DNA of 64,000 nucleotides from NCBI GenBank assembly GCA_040289295.1, contig PSLA01000010.1, forward strand, positions 14,499 through 78,498, written 5' to 3'. Below the pieces are notes generated by a model. That model saw only the letters and a program-made list of their open reading frames with translations, was not told where the DNA came from and searched no databases. Positions 25,638 through 33,677 of the stretch are shown piece by piece. A program made the position numbers and the translations under genes. Within the stretch, counting starts at the first letter, position 1. Every line of letters begins with the position of its first letter. Source of the stretch: J051 sp040289295. GTDB taxonomy: Bacteria; Armatimonadota; Fimbriimonadia; Fimbriimonadales; ATM1.

Positions 25638-26026
25638 CCCCGCTTCCCAAAGAATCGGTGCGGTAGCAGCTGGTCAAAGCGGAACGCCTTCTCCTTCCCG
25701 GCTGCGTCCACGAGGAACACTTCCGCGTCAAGGGAGGGGTGGACAAACTCCGCCAGCGCCTGTAGGCACGAGCCGCACGGGGGTGCGCCATCCTCGGTTG
25801 CAACTGCCACGCCAACAATCCTCCTCCCGCCCGCCCGCACCATCGCCGACAGCGCGTTGACTTCGGCGCAGGTACCGACCGGCGAGGACGCGTTCTCAAC
25901 GTTGCAGCCCGTGTGCACCTGCCCGTTGTCGTCCAGAATCGCTGCCCCAACCGCGTAGCCGGAATAGGGGCAGTAGGCGGCGGCTCTCGCGTCGATTGCT
26001 TCTTTTGAGAGTGGCCTATTCATCAT
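25634..26026 (-). CDS. cdd: Cytidine deaminase
   Basis: 130 residues, normal for the homotetrameric type. It deaminates cytidine/deoxycytidine to uridine in pyrimidine salvage. Zinc site residues are visible: Cys53 with catalytic Glu55 in TCAEVNAL, and Cys84/Cys87 in PPCGSC; substrate-binding CNVENAS is at 41-47. The start overlaps the mutS2 stop (ATGA), so it is the distal gene of a mutS2-cdd pair. Confidence 0.93.
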   Translation of the reverse strand: MMNRPLSKEAIDARAAAYCPYSGYAVGAAILDDNGQVHTGCNVENASSPVGTCAEVNALSAMVRAGGRRIVGVAVATEDGAPPCGSCLQALAEFVHPSLDAEVFLVDAAGKEKAFRFDQLLPHRFFGKRG

Positions 26027-28410
26027 CCGAAATGTACCACCGTCACTCCGTCCCCTCCATTCGAAGGCGCAGCGTCGTGGAATTCCTTCACGTCCTTCTT
26101 TGCAGCGAGGCGTTCCCGCACCAACCTCCTCAGCACCCCGTCTCCACGACCATGGACGATGCGCACGCTCTCGATGCCGGAGAGCAACACGTCGTCGAGG
26201 TACCGCTCCAATGCTTCCAGAGCCTCCTCCGCCCGCATTTTTCGTATGACCAACTCGGGACTCACGCTCTCCGCTCTCCGGCGAGATATGCCTCCTATGC
26301 CCGGAGCCGGCGTCCCTTCCGTAGGCGGGGCTGGAGATACCTCCAACCGTGTCACCGGGACTGTAAAGCGCTTGCCTGCAATAAGCACAACCGCCATCTC
26401 ATCCCTTATAGACTGAACCTCTCCAACTCGCCCGGTGCCACGGATTCGAACTGAATCACCGACCGCGAACGCCTCGTCCCCTCTCACCCTGGGAGAGGGC
26501 CGGGGTGAGGGACTAGTCTCATTGAAAAGCGCGAGAATCGTTTCAGCCTCCTGTAGGCGCTCTACGGCCCGCCCAGCTTCATGCAGCGCGTCAGCGCGAA
26601 CGGATTTGTCGCCAGCATCCGACGAGCGCTTCGTTTGTTCGAGTAGTCGGCGGTACACTTCCCGCGCATCGCGGATCGCATCCTCCACTTCTTCCTGAAG
26701 CCTCTTTCGCAAGCGGGCGTACTTCTCCTCAAGTTCGCGCCGCTCGTGAAGCAGAGCATCGCGCTCCTGAATCGCTTGCGCCTTCGCTCTCAGCGCGTCT
26801 TCGCGAGCGAGCCGCGCTTCGAGAAGTGCTGCATCCATTTCTTGATCGCGTCGCTTACGCTCCCGCACCTCGTCGCCCATCGCACCTTCTGCGCGGCGGA
26901 GCACGTCATCGGGGATGCCGAGCCGTTGCGCTATCTCTAGTGCATGGCTTTGGCCCGATGCACCCGGAATCAAACGATAGGTCGGGCGCAACGTCTCGAC
27001 GTCGAATTCCATCGCCGACGGCCGAATGCGCCCACTCTGTTGGGCAAACTCCTTCAACTCCCCATAGTGCGTGGTTGCGGCGATAACGACACCTGCATCG
27101 AGCAGCGTGTCGAGCACTGCCACAGCCAAGGCGGAGCCTTCGGCGGGGTCGGTGCCTGCGCCAACCTCGTCGAGCAACGCCAATGCGCCCGCCCTCGCCT
27201 TCCGGAGCATTCGCGCGATATTCTTCATATGGCCGCTGAAAGTCGAGAGCGACTGTTCAACGGACTGCTCGTCCCCAATGTCGGCGAACACTCCGGTGAA
27301 CGCGCCGTACTCGATTCGCTCGGCCGGAGGATGCGCGCCGCAACCGAGCAGAAGCGCATACAGGCCAAGCAACTTCAGCGTAACCGTCTTGCCGCCCGTG
27401 TTAGGACCCGTGATGAGCAGCGACCCGTAGGATCCGCCGACGGAGACTGTCAATGGAACGGATGTTTCCCGGTCAAGCAGAGGGTGATGTCCCTCCACCA
27501 CCGAGAGGAAGTGCCCGTCCCGGATTCGCGGCGTTCCCGCGGAACGTTCGTTTGCGCTCTTCGCCATCGCCAAGTGCGCGTCGATCTCGGCGACCGCGTC
27601 CAACCCCGCAAGAATCTCATCCGTGTGCTCGCCAACTGTCGCAGACAGTTGCATCAGCACCCGCTCCACCTCCTCTCGCTCTTCAGCCACGGCCTCGCGC
27701 AATCGGTTCGACTCACCGAGAATCGCCTCCGGCTCCACGTACACCGTCTGGCCCGTGGCGCTGGCGTCGTGAACGATGCCCTTGACCTTGCCTCGGAATG
27801 CGGCTTTCACTGGAACCACGTACCGCCCCTCTCGAACCGTGTAGAGCGGTTCCTGCAAGTAGTCACGCAACGAGCCGTGTACCAGCGAGTGCAGCCGCTC
27901 CGTGATGCGCCGCTGCAGCGTCGCACGTTGCGCGCGCAAGCGTGCGAGTGCCGGGCTCGCGCCATCCAACACCTCCCCGTCCTCAGCGACCGACTTCGTC
28001 AGCCTCTCCTCCAGCTCTTCGAGCCACGGAATCGCCTGACCAAGGGCGCACAGCGTCGGGGCGCTTGCCCGTGAGCGGTCAAGCCATGTGCGCAGCCGCT
28101 GCATTCCGGTGAGCGTCTCCGCGATGCGAAACAGTTGCGTCCCCGGCACGAGAGCTCCCTTTCCTGCCATGCGCACAGGCTCGGCAACGTCGCGCACACT
28201 CCCGTAGGGCGGTGGCGGCTCGCTCTCGATGAGTGCGCGCGCCTCTGCAGTCTTTCGGAGCCGTCCCTCGATGACCGTGCGGTCGCACGTCGGGCGCAAA
28301 CCGAGGAGAAACGGACCGCCGAGCGTCGTCTCGCACCCCCGGGCTATTTGCTCCAATGCCCGCCTCAGTTCGAGTACGCCTTCGGCGTGAGAAGTATCCA
28401 CCGTCTGCAT
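26023..28410 (-). CDS. mutS2: Endonuclease MutS2 with in-frame repeat insertion
   Basis: 795 residues. The MutS-type ATPase is intact (Walker A GPNTGGKTVTLK at about 333, ALLDEVGAGTDPAEGSALA Walker B region, ATTHYGELK). A long coiled coil (about 500-620) and a C-terminal Smr nuclease-like domain (VRIVHGRGDGVLRRLVRERL) follow. MutS2 limits recombination and acts on stalled or collided ribosomes in species studied. Between coiled coil and KOW-like segment the gene carries a family A repeat with its tail, translated in frame as NETSPSPRPSPRVRGD. The Smr catalytic region retains HGRGDG. Confidence 0.95.
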   Translation of the reverse strand: MQTVDTSHAEGVLELRRALEQIARGCETTLGGPFLLGLRPTCDRTVIEGRLRKTAEARALIESEPPPPYGSVRDVAEPVRMAGKGALVPGTQLFRIAETLTGMQRLRTWLDRSRASAPTLCALGQAIPWLEELEERLTKSVAEDGEVLDGASPALARLRAQRATLQRRITERLHSLVHGSLRDYLQEPLYTVREGRYVVPVKAAFRGKVKGIVHDASATGQTVYVEPEAILGESNRLREAVAEEREEVERVLMQLSATVGEHTDEILAGLDAVAEIDAHLAMAKSANERSAGTPRIRDGHFLSVVEGHHPLLDRETSVPLTVSVGGSYGSLLITGPNTGGKTVTLKLLGLYALLLGCGAHPPAERIEYGAFTGVFADIGDEQSVEQSLSTFSGHMKNIARMLRKARAGALALLDEVGAGTDPAEGSALAVAVLDTLLDAGVVIAATTHYGELKEFAQQSGRIRPSAMEFDVETLRPTYRLIPGASGQSHALEIAQRLGIPDDVLRRAEGAMGDEVRERKRRDQEMDAALLEARLAREDALRAKAQAIQERDALLHERRELEEKYARLRKRLQEEVEDAIRDAREVYRRLLEQTKRSSDAGDKSVRADALHEAGRAVERLQEAETILALFNETSPSPRPSPRVRGDEAFAVGDSVRIRGTGRVGEVQSIRDEMAVVLIAGKRFTVPVTRLEVSPAPPTEGTPAPGIGGISRRRAESVSPELVIRKMRAEEALEALERYLDDVLLSGIESVRIVHGRGDGVLRRLVRERLAAKKDVKEFHDAAPSNGGDGVTVVHFG
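26478..26530 (+). repeat. Family A repeat with tail inside mutS2
   Basis: Core 26478-26511 and partial tail ACTAGTCTCATTGAAAAGC to 26530. The insertion keeps the mutS2 frame open. Confidence 0.9.
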
Positions 28411-28421
28411 TTTGTCTCGCT

Positions 28422-28479
28422 TTTACTCCCGACCGTGCATTAGCATCTTCTTTACTCCCGACCGTGCATTAGCATCTTC
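28422..28479. repeat. Perfect 29-bp tandem duplication upstream of mutS2
   Basis: The 29 bases at 28422-28450 are repeated exactly at 28451-28479 (each begins TTTACTCCCGACCGTGCATT). It lies 12 bases before the mutS2 start, in the likely promoter or leader. Confidence 0.9.
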
Positions 28480-28528
28480 CGTGTGAGGGGTGTGGTTTCA
28501 CGACCGGGACAGCACGTCCCACGGTTCG

Positions 28529-29398
28529 CTAATAAACCACTTTGTTCAGCGGATACTCGACGATTCCGGTCGCGCCCTTCTCTTTCAGTCTCGGAATGAG
28601 GTCTCGAGAGAGTTTCTCCTCCAAAACGACCTCCACCGCCTTCCAGTCCCTGTCGCTGAGGTCATTGACCGTAGGCTTTTGCAGCGCAGGCAACTCAGCG
28701 AGCACGTCGTCCAAGCGCACCGCCGGCACGTTCATCTTCAGGCCGACTAGCTTCGTCGCATTCATCGCGCCCGTAAGCAACACTTCGAGCGCCCGCATTT
28801 TTCTGTGTTTGTCTGGGTCACGCCACGAATCATGGTTGGCGATGAACCGCGTCGTGCTTGTGAGAATCGTTTCGAGGATGCGCAGGTTGTGTGCGCGCAG
28901 GGAAGACCCCGTCTCCGTGTTCACAACGATTGCGTCGACCAGGTCCGGCACTTTCACCTCGCACGCTCCCCAACTGAACCCAACCTCCGCCTTCACACCT
29001 TGTTCGTCCAAGTACCGCTCGGTCAGCCGAACGTATTCGGTAGCGATGCGCTTGCCCCCCAAGTCTCGTACCGACTGTACGGGGCTATCGTTGTGCACAG
29101 CGATCACCACCCGGATCGGATTGGAAGTCAGCTTGCTGTACCGCAGTTCACAGATCTCGTGCACATCCGCGCCGCAGTCAACGACCCAGTCGTGCCCAGT
29201 AAGTCCGCAGTCAATGACGCCATCCTGAACATAGAGCGGTATCTCTTGTGGCCGGAGCAGGGTCGGCTCCAACTCCGGGTCGTCGGAGATCGGCTGGTAG
29301 CTTCGCCCCGTCGGCACAAAGTCGAACCCCGCCTTGGCGAACAGTTCGAGCGTTGCGGTTTCGAGGCTACCCTTAGGTAAACCGATCTTCAGCCTCAT
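28529..29398 (-). CDS. hisG: ATP phosphoribosyltransferase, long form
   Basis: 289 residues from ATG 29398 (MRLKIGLPKGSLE), which overlaps the queF stop by 4 bases. It catalyses the first step of histidine synthesis, joining ATP and PRPP. GLPKGSLE, DCGLTGHDWVVDCG and the PRPP-loop region ATEYVRLTERY are characteristic; the extra C-terminal ACT-like regulatory domain (about residues 215-289) marks the long, histidine-inhibited form that needs no HisZ. No other his genes are in the window. Co-expression with queF is suggested by the overlap, although the pathways are unrelated. Confidence 0.95.
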   Translation of the reverse strand: MRLKIGLPKGSLETATLELFAKAGFDFVPTGRSYQPISDDPELEPTLLRPQEIPLYVQDGVIDCGLTGHDWVVDCGADVHEICELRYSKLTSNPIRVVIAVHNDSPVQSVRDLGGKRIATEYVRLTERYLDEQGVKAEVGFSWGACEVKVPDLVDAIVVNTETGSSLRAHNLRILETILTSTTRFIANHDSWRDPDKHRKMRALEVLLTGAMNATKLVGLKMNVPAVRLDDVLAELPALQKPTVNDLSDRDWKAVEVVLEEKLSRDLIPRLKEKGATGIVEYPLNKVVY

Positions 29399-29754
29399 CC
29401 CTCTCCATCCTCCGCTCGATACTCGGCAGTAACGACGGAAGAGATGCCGCCCCTTGTGTTGAATTCGCCTCGAACCTCCATCCACCGGGGACTCAGAACC
29501 GCCACAAAGTCATCCAGCATCCGGTTGATAACGTCCTCGTAGAAGATGCCGACGTTGCGGAAACTATGGAGGTACAGCTTCAGGCTCTTCAGCTCCAGAC
29601 AAAGCGCGTCGGGGACATACGAGACGACGATGGTGGCGAAGTCGGGCTGACCCGTTCGAGGACAGACACTCGTAAACTCGGGCGCCGTGTGCTCGATCAG
29701 GTATTCACGCTCAGGCTTCGGGTTTGGAAACGTTTCCAGAAGGTCGTGGCTCAT
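29395..29754 (-). CDS. queF: NADPH-dependent 7-cyano-7-deazaguanine reductase
   Basis: 119 residues, the short unimodular type. It reduces preQ0 to preQ1 in queuosine synthesis. The nucleophilic Cys31 in TSVCPRTGQPDF and the QueF motif (CLELKSLKLYLHSFRNVGIF) are both present. The gene overlaps hisG by 4 bases. Confidence 0.95.
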   Translation of the reverse strand: MSHDLLETFPNPKPEREYLIEHTAPEFTSVCPRTGQPDFATIVVSYVPDALCLELKSLKLYLHSFRNVGIFYEDVINRMLDDFVAVLSPRWMEVRGEFNTRGGISSVVTAEYRAEDGEG

Positions 29755-29962
29755 AGCCAGGGATTGTATCCGACCCGGGGTTCTGGAGCAGCAAGCCTAC
29801 AGCCAATGCAGGGTGGGCGCGCGTCCCCGCGAGCCAAGGGCGATCCGGCGAGCCGTTCCGCGGCGGTGTTGCATTTGTGTTCGCAGAACGCTGGTCTTGC
29901 ATTGGTGTTCGCGAGACGGTCACGCTCCCTACGTTCTGGCGTTCGCGGGGATGCTCATGCTT
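29755..29962. repeat. Intergenic gap with family B repeat units
   Basis: Bases 29906-29930 match family B (GTTCGCGAGACGGTCACG then CTCCCT); a diverged inverse unit (GCGCGTCCCCGCGAGCC) lies near 29819. The pair makes an inverted arrangement like those at 8813-8886 and 39826-39892. No gene is seen. Confidence 0.6.
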
Positions 29963-30406
29963 TCATCTACCCACTGTGTCGGTTCCCGATGCTGCGTCCA
30001 TCTTCTTGGCAATCAGCGCGTCAATGCTGTACGGGCCCATTCCAGTGAGGATGAGCGCAATCGCCATGCCCGCCAGGGAGAGCGGCAGTTCGAAGCCGTC
30101 TGGAGCGAACAGCCCATGAGGCAGATGCACAACCCAGATCGCGACTAGCATCGTAGCTGCGATGCCCATGGCGGCGAACCGCCCGAGCATGCCGACGATG
30201 ATGCCGATTCCGCCTAAGAGCTCGGCCGCGATGGCACAGTACCCCGCCCACGCGGGAATGTTCATCGTGGCGAACCCGTCGAGAGTTTGCTGAATGCCGC
30301 CGTCGCCAATGAGGCCGACCTTCTGCATGCCGTGGGCCGTCATGATTACGCCCAGGACGACTCTAAGCACCAACAGCGCGACGCCAACAAGAGATTTGCT
30401 TTCCAT
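29963..30406 (-). CDS. DoxX family membrane protein
   Basis: 147 residues with four hydrophobic helices. The family pattern is clear: LVLRVVLGVIMTAHGMQKVG at the start, AELLGGIGIIVGMLGRFAA in the middle, and ELPLSLAGMAIAL near the end. DoxX proteins are small quinone- or thiosulfate-linked inner membrane subunits in a few species; in most bacteria the role is unknown. It is a stand-alone gene here. Confidence 0.88.
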   Translation of the reverse strand: MESKSLVGVALLVLRVVLGVIMTAHGMQKVGLIGDGGIQQTLDGFATMNIPAWAGYCAIAAELLGGIGIIVGMLGRFAAMGIAATMLVAIWVVHLPHGLFAPDGFELPLSLAGMAIALILTGMGPYSIDALIAKKMDAASGTDTVGR

Positions 30407-30477
30407 CGATTCATCTCCTAAAGTACGTAATATTACCCAGGGTAGAAGAAGGAAAAAACACGCGCACCTCGCAGAAT

Positions 30478-30900
30478 ATGTGGCGGACTCTGGCTTGGCT
30501 GGGCAGCCTCGACCCTCGGTGGCTTTATCTGGTGTTCGTGCTCAGCATTGCCGCAAGCCGTGCTCCCGATTCCTCTCAGCGTGCGTCTCAGCCCTGAGAG
30601 CCACGCGTACTTCAACACCAGCGAGGGGATTGACGGTGAGCTACTTGTGGGCTCTCGCGGCGGAAGCGAGTACGAGCAAGCGATGGGCAAGCGGGGGTTC
30701 GGCACACGCTTCCTGTTCTACTGTACTTTTTCTTCACTTTCAAACAAGACAGCCCATGCTGGCAACTCGTGCGCAGCGTCGGAAGGTTCTGGCTCATGGT
30801 TGGATTCGGCGCCTACGTCGGCAACACGGTCATGACGCGACCGGCAGTGCTCATCGAGAGGGTATGGTTCGTTGTGAACGACTTTTTCTCGGGTTCACAA
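30478..30900 (+). pseudogene. Probable remnant of a membrane protein gene
   Basis: Between DoxX and the ArgC-like gene there is no intact gene, but protein-like sequence in changing frames. From ATG 30478 a frame reads MWRTLAWLGSLDPRWLYLVF and stops after 39 codons; near 30550 another frame continues with IPLSVRLSPESHAYF and GIDGELLVGS; from about 30700 a third stretch reads hydrophobic (FWLMVGFGAYVGNTVM). Together this looks like one membrane protein broken by frameshifts. I do not know the family with certainty, and chance reading frames in GC-rich DNA remain possible. Confidence 0.35.
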
Positions 30901-31647
30901 ATGAGAACGCTTCGCGTAGTAGAGAGCAGCGGCTCCGTCGCCTTGCGCGATCTGCTTGAGAAACACCCAAGGGTTAAACTCGAAGGGTGGCGCCCAAGCG
31001 AACAACTCATGATCCGCTTTATCGAAGGCGGGGCTGAGCGAACGCTGGAACAGGCCCGCATCTCTCAGGACGGCACCTACGGCTTGATCGAACTGATGGA
31101 CAACAATCCGCTGGTCTGCGCAGAGCGCGCGTCAGTGCCCGGTGCCCTCGCGACGCTGGGTTTGATCTGCCTGGGCCCGCTCGCCCGCGCGGAGATGCTC
31201 ACTGCCGAACCCACCGTCGAGCCCTCCTTCAATGAGGACGCGGAGGAGCTGGTGGCGGCACTCCGGTTGGAGGGGTTCCATGGTGGCGTGCATCTCGCCC
31301 CTTCGACCGGCGAACGCGCGGGACTGCTGTCCGTTCGCTGCATCGCTCCTCTACGTGCCCACTCCGGCGCCGAGGTAGAAGAGCTGTTCGCTGAACTGTA
31401 TGGGAGGTCGTTCTTCCTTCGGCCCGCAAAGGAACGGGGCGAAGACCAGATTCTAGGCTCACCGTACGCGACGTACTCGCTCGACGCGGCCCGCCTAAAA
31501 GGTGAACGGGTACTAGAGGTTCGCGCCATTGCGGACGCCGATGGCAAGTGCGGCGCCGCGCAAATGATACATGTGTTCAACGTGATGGCCGGATTCGAGG
31601 AAGACCTCGGGCTATCCCGCCTGCCAAACATGGAACAAACACGATAA
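30901..31647 (+). CDS. Shortened, divergent ArgC-like protein
   Basis: 248 residues from ATG 30901. The frame is open upstream into the probable membrane-gene remnant, but ATG 30901 fits the homology. Order and spacing recall N-acetyl-gamma-glutamyl-phosphate reductase: an N-terminal segment ending LLEKHPRVKLEGW (compare the ArgC LLxxHPxVE), NNPLVCAERASVPGALATLG in the position of the NPGCYPT active site, and a C-terminal AAQMIHVFNVMAGFEEDLGL resembling the ArgC GAAGQAVQ end. The GASGYTG nucleotide motif is replaced by ESSGSVA and about 70 residues between the N-terminus and the active site are missing. It is probably not a functional ArgC. The family link is inference by eye. Confidence 0.5.
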   Translation: MRTLRVVESSGSVALRDLLEKHPRVKLEGWRPSEQLMIRFIEGGAERTLEQARISQDGTYGLIELMDNNPLVCAERASVPGALATLGLICLGPLARAEMLTAEPTVEPSFNEDAEELVAALRLEGFHGGVHLAPSTGERAGLLSVRCIAPLRAHSGAEVEELFAELYGRSFFLRPAKERGEDQILGSPYATYSLDAARLKGERVLEVRAIADADGKCGAAQMIHVFNVMAGFEEDLGLSRLPNMEQTR

Positions 31648-31801
31648 ATCGCGCGTTCGTAACAACTGGAAGTTCGGCGGCATGGACGAGCGACCGAAGG
31701 CACCCGACCGGGGATGCCTCTGCGTCTCTCGCCCGTGTGTTCCGCCACCCGATCTGACGATCTATGCTTTCTTGCGACTCCTAAGAGGATTCACAAGAAC
31801 C

Positions 31802-32338
31802 ATGACACCGGAACCAATTAGTGAAAGCCACCCACTCCGCGAGATGATGCTGCGCCTTGTCCGCGACAGCGTGCGGGCGCATGTGGGCGGGTCCGACGAG
31901 GACGCGGAAGCGTACATCGCATCTATCGTGATTCGCTTCGCCCATACGGACGCGTCAGCTCTCCAGCAGCGCGACCGAGAGGTGGACGACCTCGTCGAAA
32001 TGCTGGCTTTGGGCGACATCCGTCTCGCCGCCCAGTCCTTCGACGACGAGCGACGGGTGCACAAGCATATCGGCGACTACTTGCTATTCTGGGAGGGCTT
32101 GTACCCCGAGCATCTGCGCCGAATGCGCAGGCAAGGACGCCCCGCCGGGCTCGTCGACCCCATCCTGCAGGGCAAATCTTCCTACTACGTCGTCAGTACG
32201 TTCCGCTTTGGCGAGTACGCCGAGGAGGCAGACCTTTTTGAACGACTCAGCGAGGCGTTCGTGGACTACCTGCGTGCGCTCCGGTCGCTGCGCGGGGAGA
32301 TTTACCCTGATGAGCCACCTGGCTCGCTACCTGTTTGA
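31802..32338 (+). CDS. Hypothetical soluble protein
   Basis: 178 residues from ATG 31802 (MTPEPISESHPLREMM). I do not recognise a family. It is acidic and mostly helical, with a Tyr/Arg-rich centre (DYLLFWEGLYPEHLRRMRRQ) and a conserved-looking SSYYVVSTFRFGEYAEEADL. Its last 29 bases overlap the radC start, so it is probably the first gene of a unit with radC, the translin and the GH10-like gene. Confidence 0.75.
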   Translation: MTPEPISESHPLREMMLRLVRDSVRAHVGGSDEDAEAYIASIVIRFAHTDASALQQRDREVDDLVEMLALGDIRLAAQSFDDERRVHKHIGDYLLFWEGLYPEHLRRMRRQGRPAGLVDPILQGKSSYYVVSTFRFGEYAEEADLFERLSEAFVDYLRALRSLRGEIYPDEPPGSLPV

Positions 32339-33032
32339 TGCTCTCGACCCGCCATCAGGTACTTTTGGGGGCGCATTGGAGAACTCGCCGCGTCGTAAAC
32401 TGCTGTCCCAGGGGCCTGGGATGCTCTCGCCGGTTGAGCTGCTGTCCGTCGTGCTCTCAAAAAACGGGGAGGACGGCACCGCGACGCTGCACCTGGCTCG
32501 TGAACTGCTGCAAAGAGCGTACAGCATTCGCGGATTGAGCAACCTATCGCTGGTGCAACTGCAAGAGCTTGGACTCTCGGAGGAGGAGGTGGTCCGGTTC
32601 AAGGCGGCATTCGAGCTGGGCAGGCGCGCAGACCGCGCGGGGCTGGGCGACCGCCCCGCCTTCAACAAGCCGGAGGACGTCGTGCAACTCTTCGGCTTCC
32701 TTGCCGACGAGAAGCGCGAGCACTTCTGCTGCGTCCTGCTCGACACAAAGAACCAGGTGATGAATTGGCTGACGATTCACGTCGGCACCGTGTCATCGTC
32801 GGTGGTGGGCGTGCGCGAGTTCTTCCGCCCCGCCGTCCAACAGGGCGCAACCAGCGTCATCGCTGTCCACAACCATCCGAGCGGCAACCCAACACCGAGC
32901 CAGGAGGACATTGATGTGACGCGTGTGCTCGCCGAAGCTGGAAGGATTCTGGAGATTCCCCTTCTCGACCACATCATCATTGGAACCGCCGAGGACTTCG
33001 TCAGCCTGCATCGGCTGGGGCATATCGGCTAA
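32310..33032 (+). CDS. radC: RadC family protein (JAB/MPN metalloprotease fold)
   Basis: 240 residues from ATG 32310. Helix-hairpin-helix-like N-terminus (GMLSPVELLSVVLS; GLSNLSLVQLQELGL), then a JAB domain with the metal motif HNHPSGNPTPSQED (about residues 187-200). The name is historical; the protein is no longer thought to be a general DNA-repair factor, and its role is uncertain. The two-domain layout and length are normal. The translin gene begins 9 bases after it. Confidence 0.93.
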   Translation: MSHLARYLFDALDPPSGTFGGALENSPRRKLLSQGPGMLSPVELLSVVLSKNGEDGTATLHLARELLQRAYSIRGLSNLSLVQLQELGLSEEEVVRFKAAFELGRRADRAGLGDRPAFNKPEDVVQLFGFLADEKREHFCCVLLDTKNQVMNWLTIHVGTVSSSVVGVREFFRPAVQQGATSVIAVHNHPSGNPTPSQEDIDVTRVLAEAGRILEIPLLDHIIIGTAEDFVSLHRLGHIG

Positions 33033-33041
33033 AACGCACGC

Positions 33042-33677
33042 ATGCCTGAGAACCTAACCGAGGTCATCTCGAAACTCCGCCCGCGAGTGAATGATGTGCA
33101 CTCCGCACGAGAAGAGGCACTGCAAACCGGACGCACCATCATCCAGCGCAGCTCCAAGACGATCAAGCACCTTCATCGCGAACAATTCGCAGCGGCTGAG
33201 GCTCTGCTCAAAGAGTTGCGTGCCCTGCTGGACGAGTACTACCGAATTCTCAGACCGTTCCCGATGGTTTTCTACGCGCCTTATGTGCAGGCAGCGGTCA
33301 AGGAGTACGTCGAAGCCGTGCTGCTGCACGCCCTGCTGTTGAGGCGACCACTTCCCACTCACGAAGAACTTGACGTCGAACCGCCAGCGTACCTGAACGG
33401 CCTGTGCGAAGCCGCCAGCGAACTGCGGCGCTATGTTCTCGACATCGTGCGAAAAGGCCGGTTCGAGGAAGCGCAGCGCCTCGTCGACGAGATGGAGGAC
33501 ATTTACGACGAACTGGTTACCTTTGACTATCCGGACGCGCTCCTTAGCAACCTCCGCCAGGGCGTTGATGGATATCGCGCCGTCCTCGAGCGAACACAGA
33601 ACGACCTCGCCGTAACCTCGACGCAACTGAAACTCATCGAAGAGCTGCGCCTTGCGCGCGAGCGGAAAGAGCGATGA
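33042..33677 (+). CDS. Translin family protein
   Basis: 211 residues, almost entirely helical. The pattern REEALQTGRTIIQRSSKTIK, AYVQ(A) region FYAPYVQAAVKEYVEAVLLH and IYDELVTFDYPDALLSNLRQ matches bacterial and archaeal translin/TRAX homologues. Eukaryotic translin with TRAX forms an RNase; bacterial members are uncharacterised. The acidic catalytic residues of TRAX are not obviously present, though I did not align it. The stop overlaps the next start by 4 bases. Confidence 0.78.
   Translation: MPENLTEVISKLRPRVNDVHSAREEALQTGRTIIQRSSKTIKHLHREQFAAAEALLKELRALLDEYYRILRPFPMVFYAPYVQAAVKEYVEAVLLHALLLRRPLPTHEELDVEPPAYLNGLCEAASELRRYVLDIVRKGRFEEAQRLVDEMEDIYDELVTFDYPDALLSNLRQGVDGYRAVLERTQNDLAVTSTQLKLIEELRLARERKER

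Noticed and set aside
26944..28074. 376-codon frame opposite mutS2
   Set aside because: Antisense shadow of MutS2, whose motifs are intact on the minus strand.
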